Under the pieces are notes generated by a model, which was given only the letters and a program-made list of their open reading frames with translations, searched no databases and was not told where the DNA came from. Positions 10,810 through 24,892 of a DNA stretch of 64,000 bases are shown here, in pieces; position 1 is the first letter of the stretch; the number at the start of each line of letters is the position of its first letter. The stretch lies in assembly GCA_032207245.1 (NCBI GenBank), contig CM063498.1, positions 50,858,346 through 50,922,345 on the forward strand, given 5' to 3'. Source of the DNA: Pardosa pseudoannulata. Its lineage: Eukaryota; Arthropoda; Arachnida; Araneae; Lycosidae. Position numbers and translations under genes: made by a program.

Positions 10810-12199
10810 TGTATAGATATCATAATTCGAATACTTATCTTATTTGAAATATTTTTGGAATTCGAATTATATTTCTCCGACAAATGTTACGGTAATAAGG
10901 ACTGGCTGGTGACTTGGTATGCATCTTGATCTAGAGTTGATCACAACCGTTTGGTTTCACACCCGAAACTATTTATTCCAAGTTTTTTTAGGGAGGAGGT
11001 TATAAGACATTAATTTAAGAATCGCTTAAATGTACGGTATAAAGAGTTAATTTTGTATTTTTTCCTCTAAAAACTGTGGAGTAAAAAATGCTTCATTAGC
11101 AAGAATCCTACATCAGGATTTTTCGCATTTCATAAAATGTCCGGTGAAGCTCAAAATAATATGAAATTAGCCTTGACAAAAACTCAACAAAGAATAAAAC
11201 AATTAAGAAAAATCCAAGTTCAGACTTCATATTTATTAATATTTAATGAAAAAAATATCATGTAGCATAAGATTTCCTGATTCGTTTATTAAGTTACAAT
11301 TTCTTTTATTTCTATTGTAAGATATGTCCTAAGGTTTTTATTAGCATTTGAATGTATTATTATTTATTCTGTTTCAATTTTATAGAACTATTTAATGTAC
11401 ATAAAAACTTTGTTCTGATTAAAAACTATTAATTAAACTGCAATTGATTGTAACTGATCAGGATCATAAAAACATTAATATTTGAACAGAAAGATATTGC
11501 CTCAGCTTACACAACGCTATTAAATTTTACACTTAAATAACATTTTTGTCAAATAATAGTATACTTGTGTTGCATTATAATTTAACAAAATGGGGGGAGA
11601 CCGTTGCATTCACAAATTTATCGATCAGTAGCGCTATCAGTAGCGCCATGGTAGTGTATAAAATTTTTAGCCTAAACTTTATTAGTGTGAATTTAGTGTA
11701 AATATTATATACATTTAACAATACACTAAAAACAACATACTTTGTGTAAATTTAGTCTAAATTAGAATTTTAAAATTTCACACTTATATTTTTTAAAAAT
11801 TATATTACAATACTCACTTGTGTTTTATTATAAATTCACAAAATGATGGAGAGGGCGTTACACTAAAAAAATTATCTATTTATAGCCCTTTCTTTGAAAC
11901 CCATCCGTAAAATAAGTCTCCCAACGGTACTGCCCGAAAAAACGTCTTTTCTTCAAACTTCTAAAGCTCTTAAAGTTTGTACTCTTTTAAAATTATTTTC
12001 TTCTTTCATAATTTGGTTAAAATTGTTTTTAGGAAACACAGACTTAATTCTTCTCTTATCGACACAGTGACTTCATTAGAGCATAAGAAAGAATGAATCG
12101 AGTTTAACGAAAAATCGATGTATGATTGCTAAAAATATGTATTTAAGAATTTTGCGTAATGAATTTTGTTTTTCACGTAAAAAAATTATATATCTTATC

Positions 12200-12288
12200 C
12201 TTTTTGTAACACTGTGAGTGAGGAATATTCAGTTAGGAAAATTCAGTGTAACATTTTTGTAACATCGTGAGTGAGGAAAATTCAGTGA
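12200..12288 (+). repeat. Minisatellite, two units (copy 2)
   Basis: It has the same core as at 3108-3191, in two units. Confidence 0.8.
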
Positions 12289-12419
12289 TTAAAACGCATG
12301 CACTGTGAAATCATGTCACTCACTTTATAATATCACCTTTATTTCTTTGTTTAAAAAATAATCAATACCTCAGGAGGTGGGAGGCCAAGCTGGGTTTTCT
12401 GCTTTGTCTCTGCTTCTAA

Positions 12420-12626
12420 ATGACGAGGACCCACTTGAGCGACATTCGTATTTTCATTCTAGTATTGTTCGTTAAAACGAACGACGCACGCATTTGCCTG
12501 GATAGGACTAGCATATGGCTCAATCGTGCTTGGTTTGACCACGTGGCATCAGAAATAAGAACAGTACTTCGAGATATCTCAATCAGGGGATCGTGTTTGT
12601 ATAGTCAGTTACAAAAACTATCCTAA
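12420..12626 (+). CDS. Possible 68-codon ORF (copy 2)
   Basis: It is equivalent to 3325-3531 and differs by one residue near the C-terminus (KLS instead of KPS). The same doubts apply. Confidence 0.2.
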   Translation: MTRTHLSDIRIFILVLFVKTNDARICLDRTSIWLNRAWFDHVASEIRTVLRDISIRGSCLYSQLQKLS

Positions 12627-13096
12627 GTTCATCTTTAGGAACTTATTTAAACTTTCAGTATAAAAATAGACAAGACTAAAAAAATCTACTCATTTTTCTT
12701 AAAAGTAAAACCAACTAACTTTCCCTACCTTATAACTTCCCTTAATACTCTTAATATATAGCAGGTAAATTAACTTAATTCTTATTCTTTCCAACCTCTC
12801 TGACATTCGCTAAGGTGAAAGTAAGATCTAGGCGAACTTTTCTTGTAACGGAAAAAACGTTTAATGCCCTCATACAGGTGGTGTTATTTTTCAGGCTCAG
12901 TAAACAAATCAAGTTAATTTTCCTTACAACAGCGAACGGAAAACTGCGGTCTCCAGCCAACAAGGGCTACAATATACGATATTTATGTGATATAATAAAT
13001 TTTAATAAAGAATATCAATATCTACAATTCAAATGTATTGCTAATCACTGTCCACTCTCGTATTATTATAAGCATAATTGTCATTCATTTTGTACT

Positions 13097-13306
13097 TCAA
13101 AACGTGGCGATTGGGTCTTTACCCTTTCGTCCTTTAACATTTAGAAGGATCCATAGCAGGCAAATTTCACTCTTAGTACCTGGTGAGAAATCCCACTGCT
13201 TCCATGGATGTCCATAGGCATTTGGAATAGGATTTAAGAAGTAGATCCTGGTCTCAATAAATCCCCGTGTAGTAAACAGTATATCGTACCGTTCTAACCA
13301 ATTCCA
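13097..13306 (-). other. ATG-less 69-codon open frame (copy 2)
   Basis: It is equivalent to 3978-4187 and uninterrupted. Confidence 0.3.
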
Positions 13307-15469
13307 TTATAGGGTAATTACAGTTTACATTTGAGAGAATTTTGGAGTGAATAGTGATGACATTATTAAAAAGTAAGGTATTGCTTCTTGTTGTTTAGGT
13401 TATTGTGCCCCAATATACGCACAACAAAATGCAAAGTGAATTCGGAGTGCCCTTCTGGCTGGACAGAGAAATATCTTTAGGTCGTTAAAAATTATAGAAT
13501 AAGCTATATCGACCCCTTTAATATATTCTTTTTTTCACACGGTTAGGAACTGTGTTTCTCTATCCTGAACTAGAACATTGATTTATATATGTACCAGCAC
13601 GAATCAATACTTTTTCTTATGATTTAAACTAGTAAGAGGGCGATAGATATGTGTTCATATTTATTACACCATTTCTTATGATTATCGAATTACTTGTCTG
13701 GTTCGAATCGTTGAGGTTATTATATTTGATGGTAAGTGAAAATGCAAAATCTGCAAAAAAGCCACTGTTGACACAGAAAATAAATAAAAATTTATAAACT
13801 TCATTTTAATAAAGTTAAAAATTTTAAACGCACATAAATTTCAATCTATGTTACACTAGCATTTCTTTATATTATTTTGGTTTTTATATTACAGGAATCA
13901 TTCGATGCAATTTATCCTCTAAGTTTATATACACTTTTTCTTTAAATTTTTTAAAAATATGAAAGGACAAATTCATATTTTTAGAGTTTTATTTTTTATA
14001 AGAGTTATATAATATATTTTGTTAAAATAATAACATTTCAAAAATTTGCCATGTGATTAATAATTTGGAACTGTATGAACTGTATGTTTGAATTAGTAAA
14101 AATATATCGGTGAGTAACTGACCAGAATATCTTTTATATAATTTGAATTAAAATGGAGATATAAAAATTTCAGTTTGGATAATCTAGGAATATATTATTC
14201 TGAAATAAATGAATTTTTGATCCATGTAGATGTTGTAGCATATACAGCTGTGATATAAAAATCATATTAAATATTTTATGAAGTATTATATAAATACTAT
14301 ATAAAAATATAATATTCTTATAATTTTATATATAATAACTGCTTATGTGGTTACAGCAGCCGCATTCAGTTTTTATCACCCATTATCTTTTATAATACAG
14401 CAATAATTATAAATATGATATTTTCTCAAAAAATTTTTGTACCTCAAAATATTAACAAAAACGATACTAAAGATACTAAATGATTAACATCGATGGGAGA
14501 GCAGTATTTTTTTCAAAACTTTTGGAAATTTATTTTCTATAGATCCACCCTGAATGTTTTTTGAAATCTCAATGCAGATATAAATCATTCGCTATCGTTT
14601 TTATATTTCTGTTATCTCTGAAACTAGTTTTTGATACCTTCTCTTTTGTAGCTAATAACATTTGTGAATTACTTTGAGTAAGAAGGACACCTATTCAATT
14701 CTTTCCCAGAAAATCACAGTCACACAGAAGTAGAAGTCGGATAATCCCTGTCAGACTATTCTTTGCGGTACATTATTGCTGTCAGATCAGAGAGGGAGTG
14801 TAAAATGTAACTGCCCTTGTGGTCAATAGAGCATACGATTGTGCAGGTCAGTAACATAAACCCTTTTCTTTACAAAGCATGTTGGTAAATAACCTCAGGC
14901 ATATGTACGCAGAAGTGTTGGAATACAAGATGAAAAAGAAAATTTTAAACAGACAAAAGTTTTCTGGAATCTTAATAACGGAAGTACATACAATTCAAAC
15001 ATTCTATGTTCGAGCTCCCTCAGACGTTTGAGGATTGAGAGTTATTCATTGGAAATATTCATAGGGAGTATTAATTTTTATTTTGACAGAGCCTATGAAT
15101 GACCCTGAGAAAATTAAACATGAATCATTCCTCTATGTTCTAGGCATAAAATGTGCATAATACGGTAGAACCTGAGAAAAAATTTGTAATTATAAAAAAT
15201 AAAAGATGCCTTTCGTAAAATAAAGCTACCGCAGCAAAAAGGTTAAGCTAAATTGACCACTATTTGTAGTAGATAATAAATATTAAAAGCTAAAAACAGT
15301 AATAAAAGTTAACGTGTATTTTTCTTAAGTATTATGTATTCTACAATAGGAATATATTGAATAATATTGCATTTGAATGAATAGCTTTACATGTATGTAT
15401 ATATGTACGTGTATACATTTCTATGTATATGTGCGTATATATGCATATATATGTATATATACATGTATA

Positions 15470-16000
<531 letters not shown>

Positions 16001-17055
16001 AAGCCTGAAAAGAAATATATTTCGAGCGATACCATCTACTTTTACGCTATCATATATGTGTGTTTGTGTGTGGTTAGATGCGCAACCATATATATGTGTA
16101 TGTGTGTGTACATGTATACATTTATAACTCTTCTGAGCGCCTCGGCCAGAAGGCATGCATCCCTGTTCTCCTCAACTATATTTTATACTCTGTATAGGAA
16201 AGAAAATTTTAATAAACTATGGTAATTTTAAACAAAGGGGGCTGTTATAAAATTAACACTCATTCGAAGACATCTATGTAATTTTAAAATTTTCTATTCT
16301 GTAATTTACATTAATTTCATTGGTAGCATATTAAATTTTTATGCGATGTTCTTGGTGCAATCAGTCTATCTACACCAGGTCAAAAAGTCACTCACTTCCG
16401 TTACATACTTTTGTTTTGTGCATTTCTTAAATGCATGCGAACGTAAAAATATATTATTAATAATTACAAGCATCGGTACTGAGATACAGGTGAATGATAA
16501 ACGTATTAAAATATCTAAGAAATTATAACCAGTTAGTATAATTATAACAACAATTAAAACAACTTAATAACGTGCTTATTTATTTCTCATAAGAGTGCTT
16601 TTTCTGGCCTATAGAAACAGTCGTAGAATTCAAAGCGTTTACAATGGCAAAAAGATAGTAATGATCTCACTTTTTTCCTTGGACGATATACATCTAGATT
16701 AAGAACGTATAAAATACGATCGCAAGTAACTGTCATAAATTCAGACTTTCGTTTTGATGTGTGTAAAAGGAATGTAAACTCTATTATTTAAGTTCAACAT
16801 TTAATTTGGGTGTCAAGAAAAAAATGAAATTAAATAACACTGCATGAACTGAGAAAATTGTGAAAAACTTAAGGGTGAATAATATTTTACATATTACATA
16901 TATATTAATTTATGCATAATATATGTATACATGTGCATATAAATATAAATCCGTGTGCTTATACATGCCTTTATGTGTATTTACAGCTATATCTGTAATT
17001 CTATAAATGCGTCTGTACATGTTCGTGTATTATTTCTATCAAACTTAGTTGTTTG

Positions 17056-17057
<2 letters not shown>

Positions 17058-17144
<87 letters not shown>
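17058..17144. repeat. (TA)n microsatellite
   Basis: A pure TA run of about 87 bp. The same site in copy 1 (7893-7904) is only about 12 bp, and in copy 3 (27671-27727) about 57 bp. Confidence 0.95.
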
Positions 17145-17149
<5 letters not shown>

Positions 17150-18137
17150 TAATATATTTATATTTAAAATTTCACAATTTGAATCCTAATTAAAATATCA
17201 AACTTATATAGGAAGATTTAGGAAAAAATGATTACATATTTACTTTCAAAGTGCATTTATGAAAGATTAAGCTACTAATCTTTTTTGGTATACTAATTTT
17301 TCTAAAAATTACTTAACACTTTACACTTAAAGGTTACGTAACATTTCGAAACATAACATTCTATATTTTTTTTATTTTGTATTTTATAACTGATTTGAAT
17401 TTTTATGTTCAATAACGTTAAAATTGTTGAAAGTATATATCCTTAATCTTTTTTAAACTTTAAATATACTAACTAAAATTTCGTTCAACCTAATTTACTT
17501 CCTGAGAAAAAAAAATATTTCTGTTAAAATTGGCCACATTTCTACATGGGAACAAATTTGAATAAATTAGAATGTATAATTATTATAATATGCCCCAATA
17601 CCAATAAATAAATAGACTAAAAAGTAATAAAATCAATTAAAATCATACAATAAATTAAATACTTGACTAAGCACTTGAATCTTTATTAAAATATAACTTA
17701 TCATTCGAAATGTATATAAAAAGCCTAAAAACTTTTTTCCCTCCACTTTTTATTTAATAAGTAAGGTTCTTCAGTATCAATAGAAAAAAATAACACAATC
17801 ATAACACACCTAATTTTAAATTTTTTCTTTTCTTTGGATAATAAAAACAACATATATTTAACATTGCAATTCCGTCTGTAAACAAATTTCCCACCCCCAC
17901 CCCCGAAAAAAAAGGAAAGAAAGATGTCTCCCCAACAAGTGAAGAAGAGTAAAAAAACACCACTATAAAAAAGTTAGAAACAAAAATTATTTTAAAACTA
18001 AAATGCTTTATTGATATTGCTAAAATTATACAAAACGATAAACAAACATTTCTAGTCAACTGGTCACGTCAAAATTTCACAAGAGGATACACGAGATCAC
18101 TGTAAATATATAGCTGAACTCACTTTTCAACTGCATA

Positions 18138-18143
18138 TTTTAT
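18138..18143 (-). terminator. Candidate poly(A) signal for ORF copy 3
   Basis: AATAAA on the minus strand, about 200 bp beyond the stop of the ORF at 18344-18889. Confidence 0.4.
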
Positions 18144-18168
18144 TTCACTTCGAAAAACCAAGCAATGA

Positions 18169-18312
18169 TTAATCTTGAATCAACTGGAGCTGCTCATCAG
18201 CATACTTGAACACATCTTCTTAACCAGGAAAGGCTCCCTGGTAAACGGTCATATAATATCCAGCCCGTTGAAGAAGGTAGCAGAAGAACCCCTCGTGGTC
18301 CACTTCGAAGAC
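18169..18312 (-). pseudogene. Broken C-terminal paralogue fragment upstream of copy 3
   Basis: This is the same fragment as at 8922-9066 without the one-base insertion. It aligns in frame to the last 47 codons or so of the 181-codon ORF, interrupted only by the TAA after AFPG. After it the frame reads KYADEQLQL, with Q where the main ORF has its TAG stop. Confidence 0.78.
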
Positions 18313-18343
18313 ATATCACTCAGTATTCTAGTATCAACTGGAG

Positions 18344-18889
18344 CTACTCTTCAGCATATTTGGCCAGAACTTCATAGCCGGGAAAGGCTTTCTGATAAAC
18401 GGTCATATAATGTCCAGCACGTTGAAGGAAGTAGCGAACGAATCCTTCGTGCTCATCTACTTCTGCGATTTTGCAGCAAAACTGGCAGACAGTTAACAGG
18501 AAAGAAAAGTAAAATCCGGGAGATTTAGAAATTAAATACAAACGGCACCATCCCACGACAAAATTTTCTATTTCCTCAAGGGCCCTGAAGAATTCAGCCC
18601 TACTGTTGTTGGTGACGATTATGGAATGGATGCTGATCCGATTGTTGACATCGTAATTTGGGTAACGTCGCCGGGTTTCGTTGAGCATTCGTATGATGAA
18701 CATCCCGATCTCCGGCTTAAAATCCCCGTTCAAGCTCTCTTGGATGTTTAAGGAGCTCACCCTGGTTCTTGTTTCCTCATCGACAATAGGGTCGTTTGCA
18801 ATCACGAACAAGAACACGTCTTTGATGAATTGACGCATTCGAACCTTTTCGGGCCGGAGAGCATCCTGTATACGACTTTCAATATCCAT
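18344..18889 (-). CDS. Intronless 181-codon ORF, copy 3
   Basis: The translation is identical to the ORFs at 24-569, 9098-9643 and 28931-29476. Arrangement as in copy 1: two short frames upstream on the same strand (18802-19038 and 19035-19232) and the paralogue fragment downstream (18169-18312). Confidence 0.6.
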   Translation of the reverse strand: MDIESRIQDALRPEKVRMRQFIKDVFLFVIANDPIVDEETRTRVSSLNIQESLNGDFKPEIGMFIIRMLNETRRRYPNYDVNNRISIHSIIVTNNSRAEFFRALEEIENFVVGWCRLYLISKSPGFYFSFLLTVCQFCCKIAEVDEHEGFVRYFLQRAGHYMTVYQKAFPGYEVLAKYAEE

Positions 18890-21429
18890 TTTAAAGAGGA
18901 AAGAAAATACGATACTCCTTCAACGATATACAGGACGAGACTAAAATGGTAGAATAGGTATGCTAACGGCACTTCACTTTCCCTACACAATGACGCGATA
19001 AACACAGTACGAAAACGCTCTCCAAAAATTGGTTTCATAGGTAAAGATAGGATTTTTCTGATTGGCGGAAATACATAGGCGGTTTATAACATTCCAGGGA
19101 ACTGACCAATACTTTCACTCTCACTGATAAGAAATTTCCTAAGAAACAGGTGTGTCCTACGTAAACATATCCATCCCCCCTCCCTATTGTGGTGGGATTA
19201 CCATATAATAATGAAGACCACTTCTGGTGCAAAGTTTCTGGAAAAGATTCAGAAGAGAAAACTAGTGATTTTCATGTACTTTTCTATACAAAATCTCAGT
19301 GCCACTGTTTGGTAATTAGGAAATATTTTCTAAAATTTTCATGAGATTTAAAGTTAAATATATACGTCATTCAAAATAATAAAATGAAAAACGAGTGATT
19401 TTTAATCGGATATTAACATGTAGGCAATATTTTAATGTCTATTAAGAGAAAAAATAGTAAACATAAGGAAAAGATGCCATGTTCTGTTAATGTTTCAGAG
19501 CCAAACTTTTATTGAAGTAAGCTTTATCTTAATTGCTTTCTAATATAAAGACAAAACGAAAACAATTTTAATAATTGTTATAATTTAAACTTCAATCTAG
19601 ATTAAACAGGAAAAATGTGTTCCGCTTGATTATATGAAATAAAATTTAAATATATGTAAAAGGGATTTGAATAGCTGGAGGGACTTGTATACAAATGCAA
19701 GTTTAAATAAAAATGGTAAGTGCATCAAATAAATTTTATACTTACATTTATATTTTAAAGTACTATAAACGGTATTTGGAAATATGTATCAATAACAACC
19801 TATCAAGCACAAACATCTATATTTTGTTTCTGTATTCACTTTTTCGACAAATCTTACACACTCACTTTTTAGACTCGCGTTACCAAAGTTTAACGAGAAA
19901 TGAAACTATTTGTGAGACAGTTGTTAGGAAAATTTTCAAATTTTAATAGATACAGTCTTAGAAAATGCTATTACGTATAAAAATTAGAATGTGTAATTTT
20001 AGCAAACTTGTATTTTTTTTTTTTTTTTTTTAGTTTATAGATATCATAATTCGAATACTTATCTTATTTGAAATATTTTTGGAATTCGAATTATATTTCT
20101 CCGACAAATGTTACGGTAATAAGGACTGGCTGGTGACTTGGTATGCATCTTGATCTAGAGTTGATCACAACCGTTTGGTTTCACACCCGAAACTATTTAT
20201 TTCAAGTTTTTTTAGGGAGGAGGTTATAAGACATTAATTTAAGAATCGCTTAAATGTACGGTATAAAGAGTTAATTTTGTATTTTTTCCTCTAAAAACTG
20301 TGGAGTAAAAAATGCTTCATTAGCAAGAATCCTACATGAGGATTTTTCGCATTTCATAAAATGTCCGGTGAAGCTCAAAATAATATGAAATTAGCCTTGA
20401 CAAAAACTCAACAAAGAATAAAACAATTAAGGAAAATCCAAGTTCAGACTTCATATTTATTAATATTTAATGAAAAAAAATATCATATAACATAAGATTT
20501 CCTTATTCGTTTATTAAGTTACAATTTCTTTTATTTCTATTGTAAGATATGTCCTAATATTTTTATTAGTATTTGAATGTATTATTATTTTTTCAGTTTC
20601 AATTTTATAGAACTATTTAATGTACATAAAAAACTTTGTTCTGATTAAAAACTATTAATTAAACTGCAATTGATTGTAACTGATCAGGATCATAAAAACA
20701 TTAATATTTGAACAGAAAGATATTGCCTCAGCTTACACAACGCTATTAAATTTTACACTTAAATAACATTTTTGTCAAATAATAGTATACTTGTGTTGCA
20801 TTATAATTTAACAAAATGGGGGGAGACCGTTGCATTCACAAATTTATCGATCAGTAGCGCTATCAGTAGCGCCATGGTAGTGTATAAAATTTTTAGCCTA
20901 AACTTTATTAGTGTGAATTTAGTGTAAATATTATATACATTTAACAATACACTAAAAACAACATACTTTGTGTAAATTTAGTCTAAATTAGAATTTTAAA
21001 ATTTTACACTTATATTTTTTAAAAAATTATATTACAATACTCACTTGTGTTTTATTATAAATTCACAAAATGATGGAGAGGGCGTTACACTAAAAAAATT
21101 ATCTATTTATAGCCCTTTCTTTGAAACCCATCCGTAAAATAAGTCTCCCAACGGTACTGCCCGAAAAAACGTCTTTTCTTCAAACTTCTAAAGCTCTTAA
21201 AGTTTGTACTCTTTTAAAATTATTTTCTTCTTTCATAATTTGGTTAAAATTGTTTTTAGGAAACACAGACTTAATTCTTCTCTTATCGACACAGTGACTT
21301 CATTAGAGCATAAGAAAGAATGAATCGAGTTTAACGAAAAATCGATGTATGATTGCTAAAAATATGTATTTAAGAATTTTGCGTAATGAATTTTGTTTTT
21401 CACGTAAAAAAAATTATATATCTCATCCT

Positions 21430-21554
21430 TTTTGTAACACTGTGAGTGAGGAATATTCAGTTAGGAAAATTCAGTGTAACATTTTTGTAACATCGTGAGT
21501 GAGGAAAATTCAGTGTAACATTTTTGTAACATCGTGAGTGAGGAAAATTCAGTG
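21430..21554 (+). repeat. Minisatellite, three units (copy 3)
   Basis: One more GTGAGTGAGGAAAATTCAG unit than in copies 1 and 2. Confidence 0.85.
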
Positions 21555-21686
21555 ATTAAAACGCATGCACTGTGAAATCATGTCACTCACTTTATAATAT
21601 CACCTTTATTTCTTTGTTTAAAAAATAATCAATACCTCAGGAGGTGGGAGGCCAATCTGGGTTTTCTGCTTTGTCTCTGCTTCTAA

Positions 21687-21893
21687 ATGACGAGGACCCA
21701 CTTGAGCGATATTCGTATTTTCATTCTAGTATTGTTCGTTAAAACGAACGACGCACGCATTTGCCTGGATAGGACTAGCATATGGCTCAATCGTGCTTGG
21801 TTTGACCACGTGGCATCAGAAATAAGAACAGTACTTCGAGATATCTCAATCAGGGAATCGTGTTTGTATAGTCAGTTACAAGAACCATCCTAA
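21687..21893 (+). CDS. Possible 68-codon ORF (copy 3)
   Basis: It is equivalent to 3325-3531, with Gly to Glu and Lys to Glu changes near the C-terminus and one silent change. The function is unknown. Confidence 0.2.
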   Translation: MTRTHLSDIRIFILVLFVKTNDARICLDRTSIWLNRAWFDHVASEIRTVLRDISIRESCLYSQLQEPS

Positions 21894-22352
21894 GTTAATC
21901 TTTAGACATAGACATAATCATAGACAAGACTAAAAAAATCTACTCATTTTTCTTAAAAACAAAACCAACTAACTTTCCTTACCTTATAACTTCCCTTAAT
22001 ACTCTTAATATATAGCAGGTAAATTAACTAAATTCTTATTCTTTCCAACCTCTCTGACTTTCGCTAAGGTGAAAGTAAGATCTAGGCGAACTTTTCTTGT
22101 AACGGAAAAAAAACGTTTAATGCCCTCATACAGGTGGTGTTATTTTTCAGGCTCAGTAAACAAATCAAGGTAATTTTCCTTACAACAGCGAACGGAAAAC
22201 TGCGGTCTCCAGCCAACAAGGGCTACAATATACGATATTTATGTGATATAATAAATTTTAATAAAGAATATCAATATCTACAATTCAAATATATTGCTAA
22301 TCACTGTCCACTCTCGTATTATTATAAGCATAATTGTCATTCATTTTGTACT

Positions 22353-22562
22353 TCAAAACGTGGCGATTGGGTCTTTACCCTTTCGTCCTTTAACATTTAG
22401 AAGGATCCATAGCAGGCAAATTTCACTCTTAGTACCTGGTGAGAAATCCCACTGCTTCCATGGATGTCCATAGGCATTTGGAATAGGATTTAAGAAGTAG
22501 ATCCTGGTCTCAATAAATCCCCGTGTAGTAAACAGTATATCGTACCGTTCTAACCAATTCCA
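22353..22562 (-). other. ATG-less 69-codon open frame (copy 3)
   Basis: It is equivalent to 3978-4187 and open throughout. Confidence 0.3.
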
Positions 22563-23530
22563 TTATAGGGTAATTACAGCTTACATTTGAGAGAATTTTC
22601 GAGTGAATAGTGATGACATTATTAAAAAGTAAGGTATTGCTTCTTGTTGTTTAGGTTATTGTGCCCCAATATACGCACAACAAAATGCAAAGTGAATTCG
22701 GAGTGCCATTCTGGCTGGACAGAGAAATATCTTTAGGTCGATAAAAATTATAGAATAAGCTATATCGACCCCTTTAATATATTCTTTTTTTCACACGGTT
22801 AGGAACTGTGTTTCTCTATCCTGAACTAGAACATTGATTTATATATGTACCAGCACGAATCAATACTTTTTCTTATGATTTAAACTAGTAAGAGGGCGAT
22901 AGATATGTGTTCATATTTATTACACCATTTCTTATGATTATCGAATTACTTGTCTGGTTCGAATCGTTGAGGTTATTATATTTGATGGTAAGTGAAAATG
23001 CAAAATCTGCAAAAAAGCCACTGTTGACACAGAAAATAAATAAAAATTTATAAACTTCATTTTAATAAAGTTAAAAATTTTAAACGCACATAAATTTCAA
23101 TCTATGTTACACTAGCATTTCTTTATATTATTTTGGTTTTTATATTACAGGAATCATTCGATGGCAATTTATCCTCTAAGTTTATATACACTTTTTCTTT
23201 AAATTTTTTAAAAATATGAAAGGACAAATTCCTATTTTTAGAGTTTTATTTTTTATAAGAGTTATATAATATATTTTGTTAAAATAATAGCATTTCAAAA
23301 ATTTGCCATGTGATTAATAATTTGGAACTGTATGAACTGTATGTTTGAATTAGTAAAAATATATCGGTGAGTAACTGACCAGAATATCTTTTATATAATT
23401 TGAATTAAAATGGAGATATAAAAATTTCAGTTTGGATAATATTGGAATATATTATTCTGAAATAAATGAATTTTAGATCCATGTAGATGTTGTAGCATAT
23501 ACAGCTGTGATATAAAAATCATATTAAATA

Positions 23531-24191
23531 CTAGCATATAGCCCGTCATATGACGGGATCAGTAAAATTTACAATTTTCCAGAATTGTAAACTACCCTAT
23601 GAGGCAGGTAAAAAAAAAGGGTTTTTTTTTGGCTGAGAATTATCTTGCAGCAAAAAATAATCGTTGATTGAATTTTAAATTATCACATACGTACCTAATC
23701 TATTATTTAAGAGAAATATAAAAGAAAATTAATTACGTAATATATAAGTTCAGTGATAAAACGTGTGAAAATAATGCAGACGATATTTAAATAATTTAAA
23801 ATAAGAAATGATTAAATGAGATGGTTAAAGGAATGACGTCATAATGATAGAAAAATGTTTTTTTCATCTATTTATTCTATAATAAATTGATAAATTTAAT
23901 CGCCTGCTCTTAATCGGGGGAAAATGGGGCTTGAAATAATCGCATTAAACTCTCGAAAAGGGGGGAAGGAGTGAATTTCAATATTTTTGCTGTGATATGA
24001 AGCTTATTTATACCAATTTATTTTAGAATCAGATCGATAGTTAAGGAGAAAATAAACTTTACTCGCTTTAAATTTTGCTAACCCTAACTCATTAAGAATT
24101 CAATATGGAGCCTATTTCCATTCCAGGTCCAACCGCTTCAAAAATTCGTGGACAGACGGACAGATAACTTAGGCTATTATTATATAGGGGA
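23531..24191 (-). mobile_element. Nonautonomous Helitron A
   Basis: Read on the minus strand the element begins TCCCCTATATAATAATAG and ends GGGCTATATGCTAG. CTAG fits the Helitron CTRR terminus, and a perfect palindrome CCCGTCATATGACGGG lies about 10 bp inside that end, where Helitrons have their 3' hairpin. With its neighbour (24192-24892) it sits precisely between A and T, with no target duplication, as shown by the empty site in the other macrosatellite copies. It has no Rep/helicase ORF, so it would depend on an autonomous element in trans. Confidence 0.8.
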
Positions 24192-24892
24192 CTAGACTTG
24201 TGAACTGTTACTATTATGTTATTGTTATTGTTGTGTAGTTAGTTGTAAGTTAAATTTTAAGATAAAAGTTAACTTAGGTGGGAGAATGTCAAATCGTCTG
24301 TTAAAATTGATGTTCTACCCACATATTATCTTTTTTATTTTATTTTTTCTCTGTAAGTTGCGAGTGGCAACGAACGATTTTGTTTAGTGAAAACATGGCT
24401 GTTCTTTCGTATGCGAGAAAAATGGCTCTTGAGTTGCTTTTGTGCTTTAATATGTTAATATTATTTACGCCATAAATTCTTCTATGTGACATTTTCTGTG
24501 CATTTAAAGATCTCGCATACGTAAATATAATAAAAAGTGTTTTATATTAAAAGGGCGTCTGTTTTGAGCAATTAATTAACGCCATTGAGAACATTCTTCA
24601 GTATCACACTTCTGATTTCGAAACCCAAACGGGACAGTGATTATTTGGTGGTATATATGAATGGTATCGAAAATGATAAATTTAATCGCCTGCTTTTAAC
24701 GGGGGGAGAATAAGGCTTGAAATAATAGTATTAAACGCTAAAAAAGGGGGGATGGCTTAGATTTTGAACTCGCTTTGAATTTTGCTAACCCTAACTCATA
24801 AAAAAATTCAATATGGATGCCTGTATCCGTTCCAGGTACAACCGCTTCAAAAATTTGCCGACAGACACCTTAGGCTATTATTATATAGGGGA
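24192..24892 (-). mobile_element. Nonautonomous Helitron B, head to tail with A
   Basis: On the minus strand it also starts TCCCCTATATAATAATAG and shares with element A several hundred bases of related 5' sequence (for example AACCGCTTCAAAAAT on the plus strand near 24131 and 24841). It ends CTAG at 24192-24195, directly abutting the TC start of element A. The 3' hairpin is not obvious in B. Its remaining internal sequence is noncoding. Confidence 0.65.

Noticed and set aside
18175..18528. Plus-strand frame of 117 codons (also 28762-29115 and shorter forms in copy 2)
   Set aside because: It is the antisense of the 181-codon ORF and its paralogue fragment; the shadow of coding sequence on the other strand.
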